6,996 nt of DNA from Dehalococcoidia bacterium (GTDB lineage Bacteria; Chloroflexota; Dehalococcoidia; GIF9; UBA5629). Positions within the stretch are counted from its first letter, which is position 1, and every line of letters begins with the position of its first letter. A program made the translations under genes and the position numbers. The stretch covers positions 1-6,996 of the forward strand of contig JAFGLP010000181.1 of the NCBI GenBank assembly GCA_016927965.1, read 5' to 3'. Below are positions 1 through 6,846 of the stretch, piece by piece. Below the pieces are notes generated by a model, which was not told the origin of the DNA, ran no database searches, and saw only the letters and a list, made by a program, of their open reading frames with translations.

Positions 1-2
1 AT

Positions 3-920
3 GTAGAGCAAGCAAAACAGGAATCACCTGAGTTTGAAATATTTTATTTAAAAGGGGAGATTTCTAAATGGCTACCCGCTCTTTTAGAAGACTGTGGGAT
101 TAAACGACTGGGTATCGAAGCGGATTACCTTTCAGTATCAACCTACCAGTCTATATACAGTATTTTTAAAAAGACTGAGCATAAAACAACTTTATCATTA
201 GTAAAAGGTTCCGTAGAATCGCTGCGGGTAATCAAAGATCAAACAGAATTAGAATGCATCAAGAAGGCTGCCAAAATAGCTGATGCTGCCATGAATTATG
301 CCGTAGATCACTTACATACAGGCATTACCGAAAAGCAATTTGCCTGGGAACTGGAGTGCTTCATGCGGCAAAATGGAAGCGATAATATACCGTTTGAGAT
401 AATTGTTGCTTCAGGAACGAACGCTGCTTTCCCTCATGCTCATCCAACCGATAAAATAATAGTTTCAGGAGAGCCGATAACAATCGATCTGGGGGCACGC
501 TATAATGGATATTGCAGCGATATGACCAGGACATTTATTATAGGAAGACCAGATGTTAAATTCGATGCCATATATAATATTGTTTTATCAGCGCAACTAA
601 CCGCATTGTCAGTAATCCAGTCGGGCATGGAGAGCTCAAAAGCTGATGGATTAATACGTGATATGATTGATAAAGCTGGTTATGGGGATCAATTCGGGCA
701 TGGATTAGGCCACGGTCTTGGCATAGAAATACATGAGTCTCCGAGGCTGGGCACTCTGGGAACAGATATTTTGGAGGACCACATGGTTTTTACAATTGAA
801 CCAGGCATATATTTACCAGGATGGGGTGGCATACGTATTGAGGATACAGTCACACTGGAAAGGGGAAAACTGGTTTGTCTGACACATAGTAATAAAGAAG
901 CTCTTATACAGGGAGGTTAA
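3..920 (+). CDS. M24 family Xaa-Pro peptidase (PepQ/aminopeptidase P type), 5'-truncated by the window edge
   Basis: This is a cytoplasmic metallopeptidase expected to remove N-terminal residues before proline or to split Xaa-Pro dipeptides. The frame is open from base 3 with no start, and 305 residues are visible. Family members run to about 355-365 aa, so roughly 50-60 N-terminal residues lie outside the window. An internal ATG at 291 is not the start, because the frame upstream encodes the end of the creatinase-like N-terminal domain (visible residues ~1-80). The pita-bread catalytic domain follows. All five dinuclear-metal ligands are present in fragment numbering: D162 (IDLGA), D173 (CSDMTR), H237 (GHGLGHGLG), E266 (TIEPG) and E280 (RIEDT). 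The helper histidines H233 and H244 are also there. The stop is 5 nt before efp, and pepQ-efp pairs are common in bacteria. The exact substrate (dipeptide or longer peptide) cannot be told from the sequence, so no symbol is given. Confidence 0.93.
   Translation, partial: VEQAKQESPEFEIFYLKGEISKWLPALLEDCGIKRLGIEADYLSVSTYQSIYSIFKKTEHKTTLSLVKGSVESLRVIKDQTELECIKKAAKIADAAMNYAVDHLHTGITEKQFAWELECFMRQNGSDNIPFEIIVASGTNAAFPHAHPTDKIIVSGEPITIDLGARYNGYCSDMTRTFIIGRPDVKFDAIYNIVLSAQLTALSVIQSGMESSKADGLIRDMIDKAGYGDQFGHGLGHGLGIEIHESPRLGTLGTDILEDHMVFTIEPGIYLPGWGGIRIEDTVTLERGKLVCLTHSNKEALIQGG
911..917 (+). promoter_or_regulatory. Ribosome binding site of efp
   Basis: GGGAGGT ends 8 nt before the efp ATG at 926 and overlaps the last codons and stop of the upstream peptidase. 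This strong Shine-Dalgarno sequence fixes the efp start and suggests efficient translation of efp within the shared transcript. Confidence 0.8.
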
Positions 921-925
921 CCAAT

Positions 926-1483
926 ATGATTGATGCTGGAGAATTAAAAAAAGGCATAACCATAGTGCTGGATGGACAGCTATATCAGGTGCTGGATTAC
1001 AACCACATTAAAATAGGTAGAGGATCAGCCCAGATCAGGATCCGGCTTAGAGACGTCAAGGCTGGGCATATTATTGAAAAATCTTTCCAGGCCAGTGAAA
1101 AATTTACCAAAGCTTTTTTAGAAAAACGCCCCGTGCAGTTTCTCTATAACGATGGCGACCTGTATCACTTTATGGATACGGAAACCTATGAGCAGTTTAC
1201 AGTGGAAAAGGCGCTGCTTGGAGACGCTTTGAATTATCTCAAGGAAAATATGAACCTGGAATTGCTTAATCACAAGGGAGTAGCTATAGGTGTTGAACTA
1301 CCTGTATCGGTTGAACTACAAATCGCAGAAACCGGCCCTGGATTTAAAGGTAATACAGCCAGCGCAGGCGGCAAGCCTGCAAAATTGGAAACTGGAATTA
1401 CCATCCAGGTACCTTTCTTTCTAAATACCGGTGATTTTATTAAAGTAGATACAAGGACCGGTGGATATCTGGAAAGGGTTTAA
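926..1483 (+). CDS. efp: Elongation factor P, arginine-loop type
   Basis: EF-P binds ribosomes stalled on polyproline stretches between the P and E sites and promotes peptide bond formation. At 185 aa it has the normal length. Three beta-barrel domains are visible: an N-terminal KOW-like domain (~1-62), an OB domain (~65-125) and a C-terminal OB domain (~128-185). The C-terminal signature spans GNTASAGGKPAKLETG to VDTRTGGYLERV. The loop that reaches the P-site tRNA reads HIKIGRGSAQ, so its tip residue is R32 rather than lysine, and the usual proline two residues before it is I30. Lysine-type modification by EpmA or the Bacillus route is therefore not expected. Arginine EF-Ps are rhamnosylated by EarP in some proteobacteria, and no earP is seen here. 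Translation starts at ATG behind a strong RBS. Two in-frame stops in tandem (TAATAA, 1481-1486) end the gene, 4 nt before the PHP gene. Confidence 0.97.
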   Translation: MIDAGELKKGITIVLDGQLYQVLDYNHIKIGRGSAQIRIRLRDVKAGHIIEKSFQASEKFTKAFLEKRPVQFLYNDGDLYHFMDTETYEQFTVEKALLGDALNYLKENMNLELLNHKGVAIGVELPVSVELQIAETGPGFKGNTASAGGKPAKLETGITIQVPFFLNTGDFIKVDTRTGGYLERV

Positions 1484-1487
1484 TAAA

Positions 1488-2144
1488 TTGATAAAGGCCG
1501 ACCTGCACGTTCATACCAAACACTCTGTTGATTCTAACATGTCTTACGATCAATTGATTGCAGCATGCCAGAAAAAAGGGATCGATTGTGTGGCAGTGGC
1601 CGATCATGGTACGACCAGGGGCGCAAGGGAACTCAGCGAGATAGCCCCATTCAAAATAATTATCTGTGAAGAAGTACTGACACCATATGGAGAGATTATG
1701 GGTATGTTCCTTCAAGAGGATATACCTAATAAAATTCCAGTTGAAGAGACTATTAGACTGATACGCCAGCAGGGCGGTCTAATTTGCATTCCCCATCCAT
1801 ATGACAGGGTCAGGCCTTCTGCTTTACGGAATCCCTCGGTGCTGGAAGCAACCGCAGCAATGGCAGATATAATAGAGGTTTTTAATTCCCGCAGCTTATG
1901 GCCAGGGATTGAAAAGAAAGCCCGTGCGCTGGCTGCCAGAAATCATAAACTGATCAGCGCAGGCACTGATGCGCATAGTCCGCTGGAGATTGGTTATGCA
2001 TACGTTGAAATGGCTGATTTCAATTCCAAAGAAGAATTCATGGCTGCCTTATCCGGGGGCAAATTATGCGGGAAGAAATCAAGCCCTCTTATTCATCTGA
2101 TCAGCACAACTGCGAGACTGCGCAAACAAAACAAACAAGAGTGA
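1488..2144 (+). CDS. PHP-domain metal-dependent phosphoesterase
   Basis: This is a probable cytoplasmic phosphatase or phosphodiesterase of the polymerase-and-histidinol-phosphatase superfamily, in the stand-alone TrpH/YciV-like group. I chose the TTG at 1488: GGAAAGGG (1471-1478) sits 9 nt upstream, and the product then begins IKADLHVHT, as PHP proteins usually do. A GTG at 1461 would add nine residues and overlap efp by 23 nt. With the TTG start the protein has 218 aa. Metal-site residues are visible in order: H7 and H9 (DLHVH), D39-H40 (VADHG), E61/E62 (CEEVLTPYGE), H103 (IPHPYD), E130 (IEVFNS), and D171 and H173 (TDAHS). The TIM-barrel-like fold therefore looks complete and active. It is shorter than YciV/RNase AM (~280-290 aa), lacking an obvious insertion domain, and it ends in a short basic tail. 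The substrate is unknown: nucleotides, oligonucleotide ends and sugar phosphates are all possible. It lies 5 nt before the formyltransferase gene. Confidence 0.88.
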   Translation: MIKADLHVHTKHSVDSNMSYDQLIAACQKKGIDCVAVADHGTTRGARELSEIAPFKIIICEEVLTPYGEIMGMFLQEDIPNKIPVEETIRLIRQQGGLICIPHPYDRVRPSALRNPSVLEATAAMADIIEVFNSRSLWPGIEKKARALAARNHKLISAGTDAHSPLEIGYAYVEMADFNSKEEFMAALSGGKLCGKKSSPLIHLISTTARLRKQNKQE

Positions 2145-2149
2145 CAAAC

Positions 2150-2977
2150 ATGCTTAAAATCGGGTGGTTCTCCACAGCAAGAGGAGAGAGCTCAAGGAAG
2201 CTACTCAAAGCTATTGTCGCAAGCATTCAAAACGGCCAGCTAAAGGCACGCATAGAATTCGTTTTTTGCAGTAGAGAAAAAGGGGAGGCAGACAATACTG
2301 ACATCTTCATTAAAGAAGTAGAAAATTACCATCTTCCACTCGTCTGCTGCTCCGTAAAAAATTTCGCATCTCGCTATAAGCAAAAAATAGGTGTGAAAAC
2401 AGAGGCCTTGCCTAAATGGCGCCTGGAATATGATAAACAGGTAATAAGCCGACTGACTAAATACAAGCCTGATATCTGCATGCTCGCTGGATATATGCTT
2501 ATCGTGGGACCCGAGATGTGCAATAAGTATAATATGATTAATCTCCACCCAGCATTGCCTGAAGGGCCCAAGGGAACGTGGCAGGAAGTTATATGGACAT
2601 TAATGGAACAGCAGGCCAGGGAATCCGGAGTCATGATGCATCTTGTAACTCCAGAGCTGGATAGAGGGCCGGTAATCACGTACTGTAAATTTCCCATAAC
2701 AGGCAGCACTTATTATGATCTCTGGATAAATACACTAATGCAACGCGTAAGCCAACTCAAGACGGAACAGGGTGAAAATAATGCGTTGTTTAAAGCAATT
2801 CGCCATGCTGGATTTATCAGGGAAACACCTTTAATAATTAATACTCTAAAAGCTTTTAGCTCAGGTAAAATCAAAATCACGGAAGATAAAAAACTGATAG
2901 ACAGCAGGGGAAATTACATACCGGGTTATGATCTGACAAAGGAAATTGATAATATGCTGAAGGACACCCACCTTTAG
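2150..2977 (+). CDS. PurN-like formyltransferase family protein, substrate unknown
   Basis: This 275-aa protein has the Rossmann-like formyltransferase fold of PurN and Fmt, which transfers a formyl group from 10-formyltetrahydrofolate to an amine. The catalytic triad is intact: N131 and H133 (INLHPALPEG) and D171 (PELDRGPV). The LAGYMLIVG segment before it (112-120) matches the folate-side strand. The first strand and loop differ from PurN: residues 5-19 run GWFSTARGESSRKLL, without the GNGSNLQ loop that holds the phosphate of glycinamide ribonucleotide. It is also ~65 aa longer than PurN, mostly through a C-terminal extension ending near PGYDLTKEI. I start it at ATG 2150, where homologues (LKIGWFS) would begin. 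An upstream in-frame ATG at 2066 would overlap the PHP gene by 79 nt. The RBS is weak (AAGAGTGA, 2137-2144), which suggests coupling to PHP translation. It is probably not the main purine-pathway PurN. I recall similar proteins from Chloroflexota annotated only as formyl transferases. Confidence 0.85.
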   Translation: MLKIGWFSTARGESSRKLLKAIVASIQNGQLKARIEFVFCSREKGEADNTDIFIKEVENYHLPLVCCSVKNFASRYKQKIGVKTEALPKWRLEYDKQVISRLTKYKPDICMLAGYMLIVGPEMCNKYNMINLHPALPEGPKGTWQEVIWTLMEQQARESGVMMHLVTPELDRGPVITYCKFPITGSTYYDLWINTLMQRVSQLKTEQGENNALFKAIRHAGFIRETPLIINTLKAFSSGKIKITEDKKLIDSRGNYIPGYDLTKEIDNMLKDTHL

Positions 2978-2995
2978 CTGCAAGAAATTATTCAT

Positions 2996-3031
2996 AAAAA
3001 GGGGATACGCTATGTAACATATCCCCTTTTT
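2996..3031. terminator. Bidirectional rho-independent terminator between convergent clusters
   Basis: AAAAAGGGGATA (2996-3007) pairs perfectly with TATCCCCTTTTT (3020-3031) around a 12-nt loop. The T-run on the right serves the plus-strand cluster and the A-run on the left becomes a T-run for the minus-strand cluster. It begins 19 nt after the formyltransferase stop and lies 21 nt beyond the clpP stop, so it probably ends both transcripts. Confidence 0.85.
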
Positions 3032-3052
3032 ATTTTGCTAATACTTTAACTT

Positions 3053-3664
3053 CTATTTATTATCTTTTTTCGTTGCAGGAGACAGAATATCATCGATTAA
3101 ACCGTATTCTACAGCCTGCTGAGCATCAAAATATATATCCCTATCTGTATCATGACGGATCTTCTCAAGACTCTGACCTGTATGCTTTGAGAGAATATTG
3201 GCGACTAGTGCATCCAAGCGCTCAAATTCTTTGGCTGCGATTTTAATGTCGGTAATCTGCCCCTGCGTGCCAGCCCTTCCCTGATGCATATGAATGGTGG
3301 AGTTAGGCAAACAGTATCGCTTGCCTTTAGCACCGGTACACAGTAAAACTGTGCCCATGCTATACGCAGAACCCACGCAAATCGTAGAAACATCCGGCTG
3401 AATCAGCTGCATGGTATCGTAGATAGCCAGTCCAGCCGTGACAACACCACCAGGAGAATTGATATAAATACTTATATCCTTTTCAGGATCTTCCCTAGCC
3501 AGATAAAGCAGCTGCGCAACTACCACGTTGGCTACCTGATCATCAATTTGAGTTCCAAGAAATACTATCCTCTCTTTCAACAGGAGAGAGTAGATATCCA
3601 TATATCTCTCGCCCCTTGCACTGCTTTCAATAACTGTTGGAATGATATTTTGCAGTCTGTCCAT
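3053..3664 (-). CDS. clpP: ATP-dependent Clp protease proteolytic subunit
   Basis: ClpP forms the double-heptamer serine protease chamber that degrades proteins fed by a ClpX- or ClpA/C-type unfoldase. I chose the ATG at 3664, 6 nt after GAGG, giving 203 aa starting [13 protein letters not shown]. Starts at 3667 (ATG) and 3676 (GTG) are possible but too close to that RBS. Family blocks are clear: [24 protein letters not shown]. The catalytic triad is S102 (AYSMG), H127 (IHMHQG) and D176 (DTDRD), with spacings 25 and 49 as in E. coli ClpP. The residues around it are unusual: [11 protein letters not shown] instead of the common GQAASMGALLL, and [10 protein letters not shown] instead of HQPLGGxxGQ. 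The gene starts 15 nt after tig, so the two are co-transcribed. No clpX follows; a terminator does. It could be one of several ClpP paralogues in the genome. Confidence 0.95.
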   Translation of the reverse strand: MDRLQNIIPTVIESSARGERYMDIYSLLLKERIVFLGTQIDDQVANVVVAQLLYLAREDPEKDISIYINSPGGVVTAGLAIYDTMQLIQPDVSTICVGSAYSMGTVLLCTGAKGKRYCLPNSTIHMHQGRAGTQGQITDIKIAAKEFERLDALVANILSKHTGQSLEKIRHDTDRDIYFDAQQAVEYGLIDDILSPATKKDNK

Positions 3665-3679
3665 CATACACCTCACTAA

Positions 3680-4972
3680 TTACGAGTTTTGCTTTTCATC
3701 CTGTCCCGTTACGATTTTAGTTAACAGGTCTATTGTTTTATTAATAGCCAGCATATTGCGCAGGGATGCTCGAGGCTCCGGCATATCAAATACGGCTTTC
3801 ACATTAGCAGCCTTGGCTTCATCACCCTTAACCATGTCTTCAACTGCTTTATTTAATGCATCTTCAGAGACATCTATATTCTCTTCCTCCGAAATCTTGC
3901 TTATGATTAAATAAGCTTTGACCCTGTCGGTAGCAGCTTGCTTCAAATCTTCCCGATGTTGTTCCATGGTTTTCTTAACATTTGTGAGATAACCCTCCAG
4001 ACCTTTTTCTCCATCGGTAAAATTCCTGGCTTCCTCGCTTACAATATTATCGATTTCTTTTTCGATTAAGACAGGCGGAAACTCCAAAGTACTCTGCTCG
4101 ATTAAAGTAGTAATAAGCTTATTTTCAAATTGCTTCTTTAGACTTTCATCAGCCTTGGTCTGTAATCCCGTTTTAATTTTTTCTTTAAGGTCTTCCATAT
4201 TTTCGCTGCCAGCATTTTTAGCGAAATCATCATTTACCTCAGGCAGACTCTTTTCTTTGACCTCCTTTACATTGACGTTAAAAGAGTACTGCTTCCCGGC
4301 GAGCTCTTTGGCCTCAAAATCATCTGGAAATGTCAGCTCGAATTCTGTTTCATCATCCTTCTTTAGACCAACAAGCTTATCGGCAAATCCAGGCGCCGGG
4401 AATTTGGCTCCTTCAGCTACTTCGTATAAAGTATCCTTGCGCTCAAGGATTATTTCATCACCCCTTTTCCCTGTAATATCAGCTGATATAATATCGCCAT
4501 ATCGGATATCGTGTTCAACCGGAACAAGGGTACCAAACTGTAATCTCAACTGCTCAATTACCTGGTTGATATCATCTTCTGTGACTTCCTTTGTCTCCAT
4601 CTCCAACCTGACATCCCGATAATTACCGGGCGTAATATTAGGTTTAAGAGGGACAATCGCCTTGAAAATTATAGGGTCGATCTGAACCAATTCGATTGTG
4701 GGCTCAGCGATAGGTGCAATCGATTCCTGCTTTATCGCATCGTCATAGGCCTCGGGTATCAGATGCTCAAGAGCTTCCTGCATAATTGCCTGTTTTCCAA
4801 CATGCTGCTCAACCAAAGTTGCAGGTGCCTTGCCCTTTCTGAAACCCGGAAGTGCAACCCGTTTCGCCAGATGTTCAAGGGCTAAAGACATATATTTATC
4901 AGTCTCCGCACTCTCCATTTCTACATTCAGTGCCAACTGGCAATTTTCTAATTTTTCACAAGTTGTTTTCAT
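3680..4972 (-). CDS. tig: Trigger factor, ribosome-associated chaperone
   Basis: Trigger factor docks at the ribosomal exit tunnel and shields nascent chains, with a peptidyl-prolyl isomerase domain in most species. At 430 aa it is the usual length. The N-terminal ribosome-binding domain (~1-115) carries the signature GFRKGKAP at residues 43-50. The FKBP-type PPIase domain covers ~158-243, starting at GDIISADITG and including PAPGFADKL and LTFPDDF. The helical C-terminal substrate-binding arms (~245-430) are rich in Lys and Glu. In the PPIase domain the aromatic of the usual DFTG motif is isoleucine (DITG), so prolyl isomerase activity may be reduced; this is inference. The ATG at 4972 has an AGGTGAT RBS (4981-4987) and its own promoter-like sequence. 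It sits 54 nt downstream of aspS and 15 nt upstream of clpP. The tig-clpP order is widespread and links folding with degradation. Confidence 0.97.
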   Translation of the reverse strand: MKTTCEKLENCQLALNVEMESAETDKYMSLALEHLAKRVALPGFRKGKAPATLVEQHVGKQAIMQEALEHLIPEAYDDAIKQESIAPIAEPTIELVQIDPIIFKAIVPLKPNITPGNYRDVRLEMETKEVTEDDINQVIEQLRLQFGTLVPVEHDIRYGDIISADITGKRGDEIILERKDTLYEVAEGAKFPAPGFADKLVGLKKDDETEFELTFPDDFEAKELAGKQYSFNVNVKEVKEKSLPEVNDDFAKNAGSENMEDLKEKIKTGLQTKADESLKKQFENKLITTLIEQSTLEFPPVLIEKEIDNIVSEEARNFTDGEKGLEGYLTNVKKTMEQHREDLKQAATDRVKAYLIISKISEEENIDVSEDALNKAVEDMVKGDEAKAANVKAVFDMPEPRASLRNMLAINKTIDLLTKIVTGQDEKQNS

Positions 4973-4993
4973 ATTCTCATATCACCTGGCGTA

Positions 4994-5021
4994 ATTATAT
5001 CATTCAAAATTTCGACTTCAA
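4994..5021 (-). promoter_or_regulatory. Probable promoter of tig-clpP in the aspS-tig gap
   Basis: On the minus strand TTGAAG (5016-5021) is followed by a 16-bp spacer and a perfect TATAAT (4994-4999), a good match to a housekeeping sigma factor promoter. It lies wholly in the 54-nt gap after the aspS stop. Transcription would begin near 4987, at the RBS, leaving a leader of about 15 nt. Chance TATAAT matches also occur inside genes in this AT-rich sequence, so this rests on position and the -35 match. Confidence 0.5.
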
Positions 5022-5026
5022 AAATA

Positions 5027-6826
5027 TTATTCATTCTTTTCTATTTCTGTTGCTTTTAGATGTAATTCTGCAAGCTGTTGATCGGAAAGAAATGATGGTG
5101 CATTTGTCATGACATCTACAGCTGCCTGGTTCTTAGGAAATGCCATGACATCCCTGATCGTTTTGCTATTGGTTAACAGCATTATAAACCGGTCGATACC
5201 CGGGGCTATACCACCATGAGGCGGAGCGCCATATTCGAATGCTTCCAGGAAATCACCGAATTTACTCTCCACCTCTTCATTGCTATATCCAAGGATATCA
5301 AATATCTTTTGCTGTAAATCCCGGTTATGTATTCTGATACTGCCGCTCGATAGCTCACAGCCGTTGCATACAATATCGTAATGCCGTGCACGTATTTTAC
5401 CGGGATCCGTGGCCAGCAAAGGGATATCTTCCTCAAAAGGAGCCGTGAAAGGATGATGAGTTGAATCCCATCTCTTCGTTTCTTCATCCCAGTCAAACAA
5501 CGGAAAATCCAGTATAAAAGCAAAGGCCATTAAATTGGGATCACAGAGATTTAATCTTCTGGCCATTTCCCTGCGCAATTCATCGAGCACTTTATTCACC
5601 AGGTTAATGTCGCCGGCGGCGATTAATATAAGATCACCAGGTTTAGCTTCAAACTTACCCATTAACTCTTGCAATTGCCCAAGGCTCAAATATTTTGAAG
5701 CAACCGATTTCACTTTTTCGGGCTTTACTTCCTCGCTACTTTCGCCACCCCATGCCAGAGAAACCAGCCCCTTTGCCCCAAGACCTTTGGCTATTTCCTT
5801 CAATTCCTCAATCTGCTTGTTATTATAATTAGCACATCCGGGCAGGCATATACCTTTGACCTTGCCCTTGTTTTGTACGGCCAATTTGAATACCACAAAT
5901 TCACTATCAGCTACTATCGATGATATATCCTTAAGTTCAAGATGATAACGTATATCTGGCTTATCTGTGCCATACCGTTCCATTACCTCAGCGTATGTCA
6001 GCCTCGGGAACGGTTTGATGACTTTTATATGCGGGGTCAATTTTTCCACCAGGGATGTAAACATCTCTTCCAGCAAACACAAGATATCTTCTTCATCTAC
6101 AAAGCTCATCTCGATATCAAGCTGTGTAAACTCCGGCTGCCGGTCGGCACGCTGGTCTTCATCACGGAAGCAACGAGCTACCTGATAGTATTTTTCGATT
6201 CCAGCTATCATCAAAAGTTGTTTAAGCTGCTGTGGAGATTGCGGCAAAGCATAAAACTTTCCGGCATGAATACGGCTGGGCACAACATAATCGCGAGCGC
6301 CTTCAGGAGTACTCTTAATCAGGACAGGAGTTTCCACTTCAACAAAACCGCGGTCGTCCAGAAAATCCCGCATATACTTAATAACTTTATGCCGGAGCAT
6401 GAGATTATTACGCATCGTGGCACGCCGCAGGTGAAGGTACCGGTATTTCAGCAATAAGTTTTCATCCACGTCAACCTCCTCATTAATATAGAAAGGTGGT
6501 GTTTTGGATGTATTGAGGATCTTTATGCTCTTAGCAATGACTTCTATTTGCCCGGTTGCCATATTGCGATTATCGGTACCGCTGGGTCTTACGGAGACAC
6601 TGCCACTAACTTGAATAACATATTCACTGCGCAGAGAGATGGCCGTATTATGAGTATTGCTTGATATTTCCGGATTAAATACTACCTGCGTGATGCCTTC
6701 CCTATCGCGCATATCAATAAAAATCAATCCACCAAGATCCCTGCGACGATGCACCCAACCTGCCAGAGTAACATCTTGACCTATATTAGAAACGCGCAAC
6801 TCTCCGCAATTATGACTTTTTAACAA
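5027..6826 (-). CDS. aspS: Aspartyl-tRNA synthetase, bacterial type
   Basis: This class IIb synthetase charges tRNA-Asp with aspartate using ATP. At 599 aa it is a full-length bacterial enzyme. The domains run: N-terminal OB-fold anticodon-binding domain (~1-105, GWVHRRRDLGGLIFIDMRDREG), catalytic core, bacterial GAD insertion (~285-420), and the rest of the core. Motif 1 lies around 155-168 (VEVETPVL), motif 2 around 219-236 (R221 in FRDED, then RADRQPEFTQLD) and motif 3 at 540-550 (GIAPGIDRF, R546). The start is TTG at 6826, supported by a strong AGGAGGA RBS and by alignment of MLKSHNCGEL with other bacterial AspRS N-termini; no closer ATG exists. Specificity markers are mixed. Residue 31 is Leu, as in strictly tRNA-Asp enzymes, while G83 matches the glycine of the Pseudomonas enzyme that also charges tRNA-Asn. 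It is the first visible gene of the aspS-tig-clpP cluster. Confidence 0.98.
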   Translation of the reverse strand: MLKSHNCGELRVSNIGQDVTLAGWVHRRRDLGGLIFIDMRDREGITQVVFNPEISSNTHNTAISLRSEYVIQVSGSVSVRPSGTDNRNMATGQIEVIAKSIKILNTSKTPPFYINEEVDVDENLLLKYRYLHLRRATMRNNLMLRHKVIKYMRDFLDDRGFVEVETPVLIKSTPEGARDYVVPSRIHAGKFYALPQSPQQLKQLLMIAGIEKYYQVARCFRDEDQRADRQPEFTQLDIEMSFVDEEDILCLLEEMFTSLVEKLTPHIKVIKPFPRLTYAEVMERYGTDKPDIRYHLELKDISSIVADSEFVVFKLAVQNKGKVKGICLPGCANYNNKQIEELKEIAKGLGAKGLVSLAWGGESSEEVKPEKVKSVASKYLSLGQLQELMGKFEAKPGDLILIAAGDINLVNKVLDELRREMARRLNLCDPNLMAFAFILDFPLFDWDEETKRWDSTHHPFTAPFEEDIPLLATDPGKIRARHYDIVCNGCELSSGSIRIHNRDLQQKIFDILGYSNEEVESKFGDFLEAFEYGAPPHGGIAPGIDRFIMLLTNSKTIRDVMAFPKNQAAVDVMTNAPSFLSDQQLAELHLKATEIEKNE

Positions 6827-6830
6827 GAGA

Positions 6831-6837
6831 TCCTCCT
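6831..6837 (-). promoter_or_regulatory. Ribosome binding site of aspS, supports a TTG start
   Basis: On the minus strand AGGAGGA ends 4 nt before the TTG at 6826-6824. Its near-perfect complementarity to the 16S 3' end compensates for the weak start codon and decides the start, since no in-frame ATG lies nearby. Confidence 0.85.
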
Positions 6838-6846
6838 AGACTAGAA

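Noticed and set aside
1440..1715. Minus-strand open frame across the efp-PHP junction
   Set aside because: No RBS or family resemblance, and it is antisense to conserved PHP metal-site motifs.
1864..1875. TATAAT inside the PHP gene as an internal promoter for the formyltransferase
   Set aside because: Lies mid-gene, about 280 nt before the next start, without a convincing -35; it is explained by the codons for ADIIE.
2066..2149. A 28-residue N-terminal extension of the formyltransferase from the ATG at 2066
   Set aside because: It overlaps the PHP gene by 79 nt in another frame, has no good RBS, and its sequence has no formyltransferase character; the fold begins at LKIGWFS after ATG 2150.
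4155..4622. Long plus-strand open frame (155 codons) opposite tig
   Set aside because: Serine-rich translation with no recognisable domain, lying fully antisense to a clearly recognised trigger factor; it is a shadow of the tig codons. The same holds for the plus-strand frames at 5535-5828 and 5942-6457 inside aspS.
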